Notes under the pieces: model-generated
The model's input: the letters and a program-made list of their open reading frames with translations, nothing else
Told to the model about the DNA's origin: nothing
The model's database searches: none
Made by a program: the position numbers and the translations under genes
Source of the DNA: JAJPHF01 sp035293805
GTDB taxonomy: Bacteria; Chloroflexota; UBA6077; JAJPHF01
Assembly (NCBI GenBank): GCA_035293805.1
Contig: DATGMD010000051.1
Coordinates: 211,194 to 275,193, forward strand
Length of the DNA stretch: 64,000 nt
Reading direction: 5' to 3'
Shown: one piece after another, positions 8,403 to 17,313 of the stretch
How the letters are laid out: each line of letters starts with the position of its first letter
Position numbering within the stretch: position 1 is the stretch's first letter

Positions 8403-9581
8403 TCAGCTGCGGTGGTGGCGCGCGTAGTGCTGGCGCAGGAGGTCCTTGCCGTAGTCGTTGCCGTTGGGCGTCCGGACCACCGTATGGATGTGGTTGCGGG
8501 ATGGCTGGTCGTTGTCCAGGGCGATGCCCGGCAGGTGATCGAACTCGATCCACAGCACCGGGCTATGGATGCGGTAGTAGAACACGCCGCTCGCGTCGCT
8601 ATCACCGCGCCAGGCGAAGTGCGTCTCCGCGAGGTGCGCCCGCACCTCGTCGCGTTTGGCGGCCGCGTACTCGGGCCGCAGGCGGCCGACGTACACCTCG
8701 ATCACGTCGCGCAGCAGCCCCTGCTGCTCGCCGCTCAGGTCGTCGTAGCGGATGCCCTCGTAAGGCTGCACCAGGTTGTCCTTGAACTGGCCCGCTGCCA
8801 CCTCGCGGAGCACCTGTGCCCCGACGGTGGCCCGCGCTCGCTGCGCGGCCGTCAGTGCGCGCATCAGCGCGATGCCGCTCGACTCCTCCGCCTCGAAGAC
8901 GCGCGTGCCGCGGTACTTGCCCGTCTCGGCCAGGACCGGCTCCGAGCCCATGAACATGGGTGTGAGGGCGACCTCGTCACCGAGCACCAGGCAGTTCACG
9001 ATCAGGTGGTGCCCGTCGAGCTGGAAGCCCCACGGCTCGGTGGGCGACGGGGTGCCGAAGAAGCTCAGCCAATAATACCACTCGCCGAAGTCGGCCCAGC
9101 TCCCCGTGATCTCGCCGATCGTGTGGTTGAGCCGCATCACGTTGCGCGCGCTCTCGAAGCCCTCCGCGCTCAGCGCCTCCGCCACGAGCGCCAGCGCCAG
9201 CTCGCGCTGCGCCGCGTTCAGGTCCTCTAGGCAAGCGCCGTGGCGCATGATATACAGGTGGACGTTGCTCCACGCGCGCCAAAGCGGGCTGTCCAGCCGG
9301 AAGCAGGCGTCGGCCTGCTGCGTCGGCGTCAGCGTGGCGAGGAACGCTCGCGCCGCGTCGCGCAGCCGCTGCGTCGACACGCCAGTCGCCTTGACGGGAA
9401 ACAGGCCCTCGAGCACTGTTCCGTTGGTGGTGAGGCCCGTGAACGGCTCGGCCATGCCGGCGCGGGCGAGTTGCCGGAAGTGCTCTAGCTCGGGCGGCCA
9501 GTCGAACGGTTGGCGAGCCGACGTCCGCGGCTGCCCCTGACGGGGCTGAAAACCGCTGTACCAGCTTGTCAGGGTAGTCAT
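8403..9581 (-). CDS. DUF3500 domain protein
   Basis: This 392-residue protein matches the DUF3500 family along its whole length. The recognisable C-terminal block includes VFYYRIHSPVLWIEFDH, followed by HIHTVVRTPNGNDYG just before the end. DUF3500 proteins are uncharacterised, often found in soil bacteria and fungi; His and Asp residues in that block could bind metal, but this is unproven. There is no signal peptide. The ATG at 9581 has AAGGAGG eight bases upstream. It converges with rnz and diverges from the isochorismatase gene. Confidence 0.85.
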   Translation of the reverse strand: MTTLTSWYSGFQPRQGQPRTSARQPFDWPPELEHFRQLARAGMAEPFTGLTTNGTVLEGLFPVKATGVSTQRLRDAARAFLATLTPTQQADACFRLDSPLWRAWSNVHLYIMRHGACLEDLNAAQRELALALVAEALSAEGFESARNVMRLNHTIGEITGSWADFGEWYYWLSFFGTPSPTEPWGFQLDGHHLIVNCLVLGDEVALTPMFMGSEPVLAETGKYRGTRVFEAEESSGIALMRALTAAQRARATVGAQVLREVAAGQFKDNLVQPYEGIRYDDLSGEQQGLLRDVIEVYVGRLRPEYAAAKRDEVRAHLAETHFAWRGDSDASGVFYYRIHSPVLWIEFDHLPGIALDNDQPSRNHIHTVVRTPNGNDYGKDLLRQHYARHHRS

Positions 9582-9730
9582 AGCGGCGCCTCCTTCGACA
9601 GTTGCGGCGGCGCGCGGTGGCGACGCCAGCCTGCCCGCGCCGTCCCTGGCCGTCGGCCGTAGTGTACCCCAATTCGCCGCAATCAGCCGTTATTCGCGTC
9701 CCTGGCCGGCGACGTCGCCAGCGGCTGGCC

Positions 9731-9736
9731 TATAAT
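9731..9736 (+). promoter_or_regulatory. -10 box upstream of the isochorismatase gene
   Basis: A consensus TATAAT lies 59 bases upstream of the ATG at 9796. No clear -35 is visible. The leader between them contains a CAGCACT heptamer pair. Confidence 0.45.
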
Positions 9737-9766
9737 AGAGCCACGCCGCGGCAGTGCCGAGCGACT

Positions 9767-9785
9767 CAGCACTCAGCACTCGCAC
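9767..9785 (+). repeat. CAGCACT heptamer array (array A)
   Basis: Two exact CAGCACT units (9767-9773 and 9774-9780) are followed by a degraded one. They lie in the untranslated leader of the isochorismatase gene. This is the same seven-base period and CAGCNNT pattern as arrays at 24730, 36940 and 37030. Confidence 0.7.
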
Positions 9786-9795
9786 TGGAGGAGAG

Positions 9796-10542
9796 ATGGC
9801 AGGGCGGATCTGGGACGACGTGGTGCCCGAGCGCGATCGGGTCGTGTTCGCCGAGGCCGGCTACGGCAAGACAGGCGGCTTCGGCCAGCGCCCCGCGGTC
9901 ATCGTGGTCGACGTGACCTACGATTTCTGCGGCGACCGGCCCGAGCCGATCCTCGAGTCGATCAAGAAGTTCCGCAATAGCTGCGGCGAGGCCGCCTGGG
10001 AGGCCATGCCCTACTTGCAGCGGCTGCTCGCTGCGGCGCACGACAAGGGCGTGCCCGTCGTCTACACCCACGCGCTGCCGCGCCCTAACTCGGTCCACGC
10101 TGGCGGCTGGGCGCGCAAGAACGCCCGCGTGCTGGAGCCAACCGAGATCTCGCAGCGCATCGGCAACGACATCGTCGCCGAGATCGCGCCGCGCCCCGGC
10201 GACATCGTGATCCAGAAAGACAAGCCCAGCGCCTTCTACGGCACCCCGCTGCTCAGCTACCTCATCGGTCTTGGCTGCGACAGCGTCATCGTGACCGGCA
10301 CGACGACCAGTGGCTGCGTGCGCGGCACGGTCATCGACGCTTTCTCGAACAACTTCGCCGTGTCGGTAGTCGAGGAATGCTGCTTCGACCGCCTCATCGT
10401 GTCGCACAAGATCAACCTCTTCGACATGCACGGCAAGTACGCCGACGTCGTCTCGACGGACGAGGCCGTGGCGTATCTCGCCGGCCTGCCCGACGGCCTG
10501 TTCGCCCCGCCCGAGCCGGTGCGCGTCGCCGCCACGGTCTGA
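9796..10542 (+). CDS. Isochorismatase/cysteine hydrolase family protein
   Basis: This 248-residue cytoplasmic amidohydrolase of the isochorismatase-like fold carries all three catalytic residues of the Cys-hydrolase branch: Asp in VVDVTYDF (about residue 36), Lys in QKDKPSAF and Cys in TSGCVRGT. The order resembles N-carbamoylsarcosine amidohydrolase and maleamate amidohydrolase, which release ammonia from amides. The exact substrate is unknown. The ATG at 9796 follows GGAGGAG by 5-6 bases, so the in-frame ATG at 9754 is rejected. It ends in a hairpin shared with the convergent gene. Confidence 0.85.
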   Translation: MAGRIWDDVVPERDRVVFAEAGYGKTGGFGQRPAVIVVDVTYDFCGDRPEPILESIKKFRNSCGEAAWEAMPYLQRLLAAAHDKGVPVVYTHALPRPNSVHAGGWARKNARVLEPTEISQRIGNDIVAEIAPRPGDIVIQKDKPSAFYGTPLLSYLIGLGCDSVIVTGTTTSGCVRGTVIDAFSNNFAVSVVEECCFDRLIVSHKINLFDMHGKYADVVSTDEAVAYLAGLPDGLFAPPEPVRVAATV

Positions 10543-10556
10543 GCTACCGGCAGCGC

Positions 10557-10595
10557 GCGGCGGACCCCCTCGACCCGGTCGGGTGGGTCCGCCGC
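10557..10595. terminator. Strong hairpin between convergent genes
   Basis: A perfect 11-base stem (GCGGCGGACCC at 10557-10567 with its complement at 10585-10595) closes a loop containing a second small hairpin. It lies between the convergent ends at 10542 and 10619. It is followed only by a short GTTCTT, so it may need Rho or may work in both directions. Confidence 0.6.
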
Positions 10596-10618
10596 GTTCT
10601 TGGCGGATCAGCCGTGCG

Positions 10619-10936
10619 CTACTGCCCGACGCGCACGCGTTGGGCCGCGTAGTACAGTTTGTCCTGCGTGGTCGCGTGCCAGGTGGCGAGGGTCCGCAAG
10701 ATCTCTCCCACGTCCTCCAGACCGGTGGCGAGCGCCGCGCGATTCTCGGGCGGCGTTGCCACCAGGGCCTCGACGACGTAGCGCAGCTGAAGCGCCTTCT
10801 GGTAGGCCGCGGCCACGACCTCGACCACGCTCCCTAGCTCGTCCTGATTCAGGCTTCCCGTCGCCTCCAGCGTCGCGTCCAGAGCCGCTTCGATGTGGTC
10901 CCCCTGCTCCGAGAAGACCGGATAGTGCTCGTCCAT
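10619..10936 (-). CDS. Hypothetical helical protein (105 aa)
   Basis: This 105-residue acidic protein is almost entirely alpha-helical by composition, with Leu/Ala-rich amphipathic stretches and no signal peptide or Cys. I do not recognise the family. The ATG at 10936 is preferred over the upstream frame because GGGAGC lies about 9 bases before it and the upstream residues are low complexity. It converges with the isochorismatase gene. Confidence 0.55.
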   Translation of the reverse strand: MDEHYPVFSEQGDHIEAALDATLEATGSLNQDELGSVVEVVAAAYQKALQLRYVVEALVATPPENRAALATGLEDVGEILRTLATWHATTQDKLYYAAQRVRVGQ

Positions 10937-11243
10937 CGTGCTGGCTCCCGTGCGTGTCTCGCCAGCCCGTGAGCCCGCGAGCGATACGTTCACCCTGCCG
11001 TGCAGGCGTTACCCGCGAATCCACTGGCCCGGCTGTCTCTGCCGGGGGCGCCGCGCCGCCGACAGGGCGCAGTGGCATCATAACGCGTGCGGCGGGCGAG
11101 CACTACCAGCGCATTGCAAAGGCGTTACAGTCCGCCGCGCTAGCCCCTTGCGCCTGGCAGACTGATCGCGGACGCGACGCCGTCCGCCTCCTGGCATGGC
11201 TCTTGCGTAAGGATCACAGCCCAGCTTGCAAGGGGAGAGAACC

Positions 11244-11414
11244 ATGAGCGTGCAGCTAGAGGCCCGTCCAACCGCGCCGAGCGGCGTTGTGCCGAGCGTC
11301 GACTTCGACCTCGACGCCGTGGACCGCGCCCTCGACCGGGGCGACCTGGAAACCGTCCGCTTCCTGCTCGGCGTGAGCCCAGAAGCCTGGAGCCTGGTGC
11401 TGTCGAGCCTCTAG
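11244..11414 (+). CDS. Small hypothetical protein (56 aa)
   Basis: This 56-residue acidic protein has AGGGGAGAG as ribosome binding site, ending about 5 bases before the ATG. The N-terminal third is Pro/Ser/Val rich; the C-terminal part (DLDAVDRALDRGDLETVRFLLG) forms two probable helices and is cited here for its acidic repeats of Asp-Leu. I do not recognise it, and no partner is visible. Confidence 0.5.
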   Translation: MSVQLEARPTAPSGVVPSVDFDLDAVDRALDRGDLETVRFLLGVSPEAWSLVLSSL

Positions 11415-11829
11415 CGATCGACCGCGCCTCCAGTCGAAAGCTGGGCTGCTCGGTCGCACCGCTTCCGCGCGGGCAGTAGCTCCCGGCGCCTCCACCGCAA
11501 CCGAACGTACCGCCGGTGGCTCGTCCAGGCCCTTGGCCCGACGAGCCACCGCGCTCGGTGCCTTTCCCCCCCTCCACTAAGCGTCGCGTCCTCCACGTTG
11601 GCACGCACGCCGCGCCGCGGTTGGCCCCCATCTCTGCCGCACATTAGAAATACGCATTCTCGCGCATTCCGCGCTGCGGCTCTAGGCTCCCGGATCGCAC
11701 TCGCGTGTCGATTACGTCACGGAGCCGTCACAACCAGTCGTTCCGGGCCTGCTTTCGGGGCCGGTTGGCACCCCGCGTGCGTTCGCGCTCCCGTATTGGA
11801 CGGTCGCTAGCTCGCAGGGAGGGCCCCCA
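11415..11829 (+). other. Gene-free stretch with a strong hairpin and a long leader
   Basis: No convincing gene lies here. A 12-base perfect stem (CGGTGGCTCGTC at 11514-11525 with its complement at 11540-11551, loop containing GGCC-CTT-GGCC) could end transcription of the 11244 gene. The remaining 280 bases precede the 3D-domain gene and could be an untranslated leader, but I could not match it to a known riboswitch. Confidence 0.4.
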
Positions 11830-12387
11830 GTGCACTATCCGCCGCTGCCGCATCGCCCGCAGGCTTACCGGGCTCGCCGGCTCCGTGCCCGGGCGGCCGC
11901 CCCCTCGGCCACCCACACCTGGCCCTTCTGCCTGGCCGCACTCGCGCTGCTGGTCGCCGTAACGGCCCTCGCGACCTCGCGGCGCGCCGCCGCCGCTCCC
12001 GCGCCGCGCGGGGCCGCCGCGACGGCGCCGGTCCCAACCCCCCCGCGCCTGACGCGCCCAGCCGCCATCGTCGGACGCCTCGGCGCCAGCCGCCAGGGCC
12101 GACAACTCCGCGCCCAGGTCACCGCCTACTCGGCGAGCGTCGAGGAAGGCACCGCCTGGGGGATCACGCGCAGCGGCACTCGCGCGCGGCCGGGCGTGGT
12201 CGCCGTCGATCCTCAGGTGATTCCGCTGGGCAGCCGCGTCCGCATCGCCGGCCTCCCCGGCGTCTACACTGCCGAGGACACCGGCGGCGGCATTCACGGC
12301 GCCCACCTCGACGTCTTCATGGACTCGCGCGCGGCCGCCTTCCGCTTCGGCCGCCAGACGGGCGTCCTCGTGGAGGTGCTCGACTAG
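11830..12387 (+). CDS. Secreted 3D-domain protein (cell-wall associated)
   Basis: This 185-residue protein has an N-terminal membrane/signal segment (about residues 30-48), an Ala/Pro-rich linker and a C-terminal 3D domain (about 95-185), a double-psi beta-barrel found in MltA and YabE/YuiC-type cell-wall lytic enzymes. The three conserved acidic positions are visible in VAVDPQVIPLG, YTAEDTGGGI and HLDVFMD. It probably acts on or binds peptidoglycan outside the membrane. The GTG start at 11830 is supported by CAGGGAGGG upstream. Confidence 0.85.
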   Translation: MHYPPLPHRPQAYRARRLRARAAAPSATHTWPFCLAALALLVAVTALATSRRAAAAPAPRGAAATAPVPTPPRLTRPAAIVGRLGASRQGRQLRAQVTAYSASVEEGTAWGITRSGTRARPGVVAVDPQVIPLGSRVRIAGLPGVYTAEDTGGGIHGAHLDVFMDSRAAAFRFGRQTGVLVEVLD

Positions 12388-12527
12388 CCGCCCCCGGACA
12401 CACGGCGGCCAGGCGCCAGCACTGCCCCGGCGCAGAGGCGTGGAGGTTGACGGCCGGGGGCGCGCGGCGTACACTCCCGGCGCTAGCAGGGCCTGGCGCG
12501 CGGCCCTGGCGGGTGTGGAGGCCGAGC

Positions 12528-13817
12528 ATGCTGACCAGAGAGCAGAACGACCTGCTGACGCGGACGGGGCCTGGCACGCCGGGCGGGGACCTTATGCGGC
12601 GCTACTGGCAGCCGGCCGCGCTCTCGGAGGAGCTGCCGCCCGGCAGTCCACCGCAGCCCGTGCGCCTGCTCGGCGAAGACCTCGTCCTCTTCCGCGACGA
12701 GGCCGGCCGTCCGGGGCTGCTGGGCCTGCACTGCCCGCACCGCGGGGCGGACCTCAGCTACGGGCGGCTGGAGGACGGGGGGCTGCGCTGCCTGTACCAC
12801 GGCTGGCTGTTCGACGTGACCGGCCAGTGCCGCGAGCAGCCGGGCGAGCCGGCCGGCAGCACCTTCCGCCAGCGTGTGCGCCACACCGCCTACCCCTGCC
12901 TGGAGGCGGCGGGCATCATCTTCGCCTACCTCGGCCCGGGCGAGCCGCCGCTGCTGCCCGCCTACGAGGCGCTGACAGTCCCCGACGCCCACCGCTTCGT
13001 CATCAAGTACTTCCACGAGTGCAACTACTTGCAGGGCGAGGAAGGCGAGATCGACCCGGTCCACACCTCCTACCTGCACCGCCAGTTCGTGAGCGGCAGC
13101 GGCGAGACGGACTACCGCGAGATCCCGCGCGAGGGGCACATGCCCCTCTACGGCCGCGACGTGGCGCCGCGCATCGAGATCGACGAGACGGACTACGGCG
13201 TCCGCATCTTCTCGATCCGTAACGCCGGGGCGGACACGGCCTACCTGCGGATCACGAACTTCGTCATGCCGAACCTCAGCGCTATCGCCGGGCAGACCGG
13301 CGAGCACGGCTACGCGATCCACTGGCACGTCCCGATCGACGACGTGACCCACTGGAAGTACGACATCATCTTCTGCCGCACCGCGCCCCTCGACCTCGAG
13401 CGGATGCGACGCGCCTACGCGGCCCAGATGGCACCCGGCTACCGCTTCCGCCGCACGCTGGCCAACCGCTACCAGCAGGACCGCGCCGAGATGGCCGCGA
13501 CGAGCTTCAGCGGCATGGGCGCCTTCTTCCCCGCGCACGACGCCTACGCCACCGAGACCCAAGGCCCCATCCAGGACCGCACGCAGGAGCGCCTTGGCTC
13601 GACCGACAAGGCGATCGCGCGCGCCCGCCAGATGCTGCTGCGCGCCATCCGCGACGTGCAGGCGGGCCGCGAGCCGCCGCACGTCGTGCGCGACCCGGCG
13701 GCCAACGACTTCTCGCACCTGGTCGTGCTCTCCAAGATCATCCCGGCCGACGCCGACTGGCGCACCGCCTGGCGGGCGGCGCCGGCGGCCGCCGAGCCCC
13801 TCGCCGCCGGGCGCTAG
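12528..13817 (+). CDS. Rieske [2Fe-2S] aromatic ring-hydroxylating oxygenase (first copy)
   Basis: This 429-residue oxygenase alpha subunit resembles the phthalate 4,5-dioxygenase/vanillate demethylase branch. The Rieske cluster ligands are Cys69-x-His71 and Cys88-x2-His91; the mononuclear iron site is Asp176, His179 and His184 in EIDPVHTSYLH. It needs electrons from a reductase not encoded nearby. The ATG at 12528 is the first Met in good position (the family begins with MLTREQN-like sequence). It is followed by a phthalate-decarboxylase-like gene and a second Rieske gene on the same strand, suggesting one operon for an aromatic acid. Confidence 0.9.
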   Translation: MLTREQNDLLTRTGPGTPGGDLMRRYWQPAALSEELPPGSPPQPVRLLGEDLVLFRDEAGRPGLLGLHCPHRGADLSYGRLEDGGLRCLYHGWLFDVTGQCREQPGEPAGSTFRQRVRHTAYPCLEAAGIIFAYLGPGEPPLLPAYEALTVPDAHRFVIKYFHECNYLQGEEGEIDPVHTSYLHRQFVSGSGETDYREIPREGHMPLYGRDVAPRIEIDETDYGVRIFSIRNAGADTAYLRITNFVMPNLSAIAGQTGEHGYAIHWHVPIDDVTHWKYDIIFCRTAPLDLERMRRAYAAQMAPGYRFRRTLANRYQQDRAEMAATSFSGMGAFFPAHDAYATETQGPIQDRTQERLGSTDKAIARARQMLLRAIRDVQAGREPPHVVRDPAANDFSHLVVLSKIIPADADWRTAWRAAPAAAEPLAAGR

Positions 13818-13880
13818 GCCACGGCGCCGGCTCCCGAGACACGCTTGCGGGCGATGAGCCTACTCACCTAGGGAGGCGCC

Positions 13881-14858
13881 ATGAGCGCGACGACCGAGCT
13901 AGAGCTGCCCCTCGCGATCATGCGCTACGACATCACGATGCCGCTGTTCGAGGGGCGCGTCGAGATCCCCGGCGTGCGGCTCAAGCCCACGCGCATGTCG
14001 TCGATGGTGTTCGGCCCCTACCCGGAGCTGCAGAACGGCGAATTCGGCCTCTGTGACCTGAACCTCGGCTACTTCCCGCCCGCCGTCGAGGCCGGCTGGG
14101 AGATCGTCGGCCTGCCGGTCTTCTCGAAGCGCAAGCCGACCTACCAGTTCGTCTTCTGCCGGGCCGACGCGGGCATCGAGCGGCCGAGCGATCTGCGCGG
14201 CAAGCGCATCGGCAGCCGCTCCTACCGCACCGCCCTCACCATCTGGGGGCGGGGGCTGTTGCAGGAGTTTCACGGCCTGCCCTGGCGCGAGACGACGTGG
14301 GTGGTGTGGACGAGCGAGGTGTTCCCGGTCCACGCGCCCGACGCCCGCATCGAGGCGCCGCCCGACCCGCAGAAGAGCGTCGTGGAAGCCCTCCTCGCCG
14401 GCGAGGTGGACGCCATCCTGACCGATATCTCGGACACCCAGCTCATGGCGACGCTGGAGCACGACCCGCGCGTGCGGCGGCTCTTCCCCGACTACGCCGC
14501 CGAGGATGCCCAGCTGTACCGCGAGACGGGCATCTACACGCCGGTCCACCTGATGGTGATGAGCCGCAAGCTCGACCGCGAGCACCCCGGCCTCGCACGC
14601 CAGCTCTACGACGCCTTCGAGCGCGCGAAGCAACTCGCCTACGACGACATCACCAGCGACCGCGGCGGCTTCTCGGTCGTCTACCTGCGCGAGCGCTGGC
14701 TGGAGCAGCAGGCCCAATGGGGCGACCCGTGGCAGTACGGCCTGGCCGCCAACCGCCGCACGATGGACACGTTCATGGCCTACAACCTCGACCAGGGGAT
14801 GATCCGCGGCCCGCTGGGCCCCGCCGACCTGTTCGCCGCCAGCACCCTCAACACCTAG
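13881..14858 (+). CDS. 4,5-dihydroxyphthalate decarboxylase/NMT1-like protein
   Basis: This 325-residue protein resembles the group annotated as 4,5-dihydroxyphthalate decarboxylase, which has a periplasmic-binding-protein fold. It has no signal peptide, so it should be cytoplasmic, consistent with an enzyme rather than a transporter component. The binding-protein hallmark DLRGKRIGSRSY lies near residue 110. A GGGAGGCGCC site precedes the ATG. It lies between two Rieske oxygenases, which strengthens a role in phthalate-like ring metabolism; the substrate remains inferred. Confidence 0.75.
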   Translation: MSATTELELPLAIMRYDITMPLFEGRVEIPGVRLKPTRMSSMVFGPYPELQNGEFGLCDLNLGYFPPAVEAGWEIVGLPVFSKRKPTYQFVFCRADAGIERPSDLRGKRIGSRSYRTALTIWGRGLLQEFHGLPWRETTWVVWTSEVFPVHAPDARIEAPPDPQKSVVEALLAGEVDAILTDISDTQLMATLEHDPRVRRLFPDYAAEDAQLYRETGIYTPVHLMVMSRKLDREHPGLARQLYDAFERAKQLAYDDITSDRGGFSVVYLRERWLEQQAQWGDPWQYGLAANRRTMDTFMAYNLDQGMIRGPLGPADLFAASTLNT

Positions 14859-14878
14859 TGCCGCGACGGAGGGCCGCC

Positions 14879-16135
14879 ATGCTCCCGAAGGAGCTGAACG
14901 AGCTATTAACGCGCACCGGGCCGGGTACGCCGATGGGCGCCTTCCTGCGCCGCTACTGGCTGCCGGCGCTGCTGAGCGAGGAGATCCCCACGCCGGACTG
15001 CCCGCCGGTGCAGGTGCGGCTGCTGGGCGAGGAGCTAGTCGCCTTCCGCGACAGCGAGGGGCGCATCGGCTTGCTCGAAGAGCACTGCCTGCACCGGGGC
15101 ACCTCGCTGTACTACGGACGGAACGAGCAGTGTGGGCTGCGCTGCATCTACCACGGCTGGAAGTACGACGTGGCCGGCCGGGTGCTCGACACGCCGGCCG
15201 AGCCGGCCGGCAGCACCTTCAAGGACCGCCTCCAGCACGTCGCCTACCCCACCCATGAGGCGGCCGGCGTCGTCTTCGCCTATCTCGGGCCGGGCGCGCC
15301 GCCGCTCTTTCCGAGCTACGTCTGGACCACGCTGCCGTCCGAGCAGACCTACGTGACGAAGGGCCTGCTGGAGTGCAACTACCTGCAAGGGCTGGAGGGC
15401 GAGTGCGACTCGGCGCACCTCGGCTTCCTGCACCAGCAGTTCACGCCCGACGGCTACACGGCACTCTACGCGCAGGACACGGCGCCGGCCTACGAGGTCG
15501 AGGAGACCGACTTCGGCCTACGCCTGATCGCCCTGCGGCAGGCGAACGACGGCCGCACCTACGTGCGCGTGTCCAGTTTCGTCATGCCCGTATCGTGCTG
15601 GGTGCCGGCGCGCGGCAAGGAGAACCACATCTACGTGCCCGCCGACGACACCCACGCCTGGCGCTACGACCTCGGCTGGCGCGACCGCCCCGTCCGCCCC
15701 GAGGAGGTCCACCGACGGGCGCAGATCGGCCCCGACTACCGCCGCATCCGCACGCAAGCGAACCACTACCTGCAGGACCGCGAGCTGCAGCGCACGGCGG
15801 ACTTCACGGGCATCGAGGACTTCCTGAACGAGGACGCCTGCGCGACGGAGACGATGGGCCCCCTCTACGATCGCTCGCGCGAGCATCTGGGCGTGAGCGA
15901 CAAAGCGGTGATCGCCATGCGCCGCTACCTGATCCACCAGGTGCAGGCGTTCCAGGCCGGCGCGGCGCCGCCCCACGTCCTGACCGACCCGGCCCAGGAC
16001 GACATGGGCCACGTCGATACGCTCGCCGAGCTAATCCCCGCTGGCACGTCCTGGCGCGCGCACTTCCCGCACCTCACGCTCGCGGCGCGGCCCGGCCAGG
16101 CGCCCCCCGTGGCTGTGCCTGGCGTGCTGGAGTAG
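14879..16135 (+). CDS. Rieske [2Fe-2S] aromatic ring-hydroxylating oxygenase (second copy)
   Basis: This 418-residue paralog of the 12528 oxygenase aligns with it from the first residue. Cluster ligands are Cys70-x-His72 and Cys89-x2-His92; the iron site is Asp177, His180 and His185. The ATG at 14879 lies 18 bases after the preceding stop with GGAGGG just upstream, so it is cotranslated in the same operon. The two copies differ widely, so they probably have different substrates or act in sequence. No reductase or ferredoxin gene is nearby. Confidence 0.9.
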   Translation: MLPKELNELLTRTGPGTPMGAFLRRYWLPALLSEEIPTPDCPPVQVRLLGEELVAFRDSEGRIGLLEEHCLHRGTSLYYGRNEQCGLRCIYHGWKYDVAGRVLDTPAEPAGSTFKDRLQHVAYPTHEAAGVVFAYLGPGAPPLFPSYVWTTLPSEQTYVTKGLLECNYLQGLEGECDSAHLGFLHQQFTPDGYTALYAQDTAPAYEVEETDFGLRLIALRQANDGRTYVRVSSFVMPVSCWVPARGKENHIYVPADDTHAWRYDLGWRDRPVRPEEVHRRAQIGPDYRRIRTQANHYLQDRELQRTADFTGIEDFLNEDACATETMGPLYDRSREHLGVSDKAVIAMRRYLIHQVQAFQAGAAPPHVLTDPAQDDMGHVDTLAELIPAGTSWRAHFPHLTLAARPGQAPPVAVPGVLE

Positions 16136-16178
16136 CGCGCTCACGACGCACGAGGGCGGACGCACAAGGAGGGGCTCC

Positions 16179-17273
16179 ATGCGGTACACGGCGCAGGGCT
16201 GGCTGACGCGAGGGGCGCTGCTGGGGCTGCTGGCCCTGGGTGTGGCTTGCGGCGGCGCGGGCGCCAGCACCGCGCCCGCGGCGCCCAGCGGGGTAGCGCC
16301 CGGGGGCGAGGGGGTGGCGCCTGGCGCCCCGCCAGCCGCGGCGGCCAGCGCGGCCCCGGCCGCGGCCACCGTGGAGGTCGGCGTCATCTCGACCACGCTC
16401 GGCTATTGGACCAACTGGGTGGGCGACGCCAAGGGGTTCTTCGCCGACCAGGGGATCACGAACGACGTCGTCACGACCCGCTCCATGAGCGGCGGGCTCA
16501 GCGCGCTCTCGGGCGGGTCGCTCGACCTGCTGGGCGGGAGCCCGACGGCGATGATCGAGGCTATCGAGCACGGGGCCGACCTCGTCGGCGTGGCGTCGGG
16601 CCAGCGCGACCCTGCTTACAGTCTCATCGCCCGCCCCGAGTTCGCGCGCGTGGAAGACCTGCGCGGCCACACGATGGCGATCTCGGCCCTGAACGGCGGC
16701 GACACGGTGATCCTGCGGAAGATTCTCGCCGCGCACGGGCTGAAGGACAGCGATTGGGACTTCGCGCTGGTCGGCGGCACGCCCGAGCGCTATGCCGCGA
16801 TCGTGAGCGGCGGCGCGGCGGCCGCCCTCCTGGCGCAGCCGCAAGACCTGCAAGCAGAGGCGCAGGGTTATCCGCGCCTGGCGCTGTCGAGCGACGTGCT
16901 GCAAGACTACCAGTACAATAGCTGGGTCACTCGCCGCGATTGGGCGAGCGCGAACAGCGACCTGCTGGTGCGCTGGCTGCGCGCCTACGTGCGGGCCAGC
17001 CGTTGGCTGAACGATCCGGCGAACCGCGACGAGGCCATCCGGATCGGGGTCGAGTACACGAAGGCGGACACCGACATCGTGGCGCAGACCTACGACCTGC
17101 TGCTCGTCCAGCTGGCCGGCCGCGTGATCCCCCCCGACCCGGAGATCAGCCTGTCGGGCCTGAAGGTGGTCGTCGACGACATGGTGGCCTCGGGCGACCT
17201 GCCCGCCCCGCAGCCGCCCGAGAAGTACGTCGACCAGAGCTACGTCCAGCGCGCCATGCGCGACGTCCAATAG
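16179..17273 (+). CDS. ABC transporter solute-binding lipoprotein, NMT1-like
   Basis: This 364-residue lipoprotein has a signal ending in the lipobox LGVAC (Cys about 24), an Ala/Pro/Gly-rich spacer to about residue 63, and a two-lobe binding domain (STTLGYWTNWVGDAKG, DLRGHTMAIS). AAGGAGGGG precedes the ATG. It is the last gene of the Rieske run and likely delivers the substrate of that operon. No permease of the matching (SsuC-like) type is nearby; the divergent permease to its right is of the iron type. Confidence 0.85.
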   Translation: MRYTAQGWLTRGALLGLLALGVACGGAGASTAPAAPSGVAPGGEGVAPGAPPAAAASAAPAAATVEVGVISTTLGYWTNWVGDAKGFFADQGITNDVVTTRSMSGGLSALSGGSLDLLGGSPTAMIEAIEHGADLVGVASGQRDPAYSLIARPEFARVEDLRGHTMAISALNGGDTVILRKILAAHGLKDSDWDFALVGGTPERYAAIVSGGAAAALLAQPQDLQAEAQGYPRLALSSDVLQDYQYNSWVTRRDWASANSDLLVRWLRAYVRASRWLNDPANRDEAIRIGVEYTKADTDIVAQTYDLLLVQLAGRVIPPDPEISLSGLKVVVDDMVASGDLPAPQPPEKYVDQSYVQRAMRDVQ

Positions 17274-17313
17274 CCGGCCGGCCCACTGGCTTGTAGAGCG
17301 GGGAGCCTCTGCC

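Noticed and set aside
11640..11829. Possible riboswitch before the 3D-domain gene
   Set aside because: Cell-wall genes of this type can be under c-di-AMP riboswitches, but I could not find the conserved core sequence here, so the stretch is only listed as a gene-free leader.
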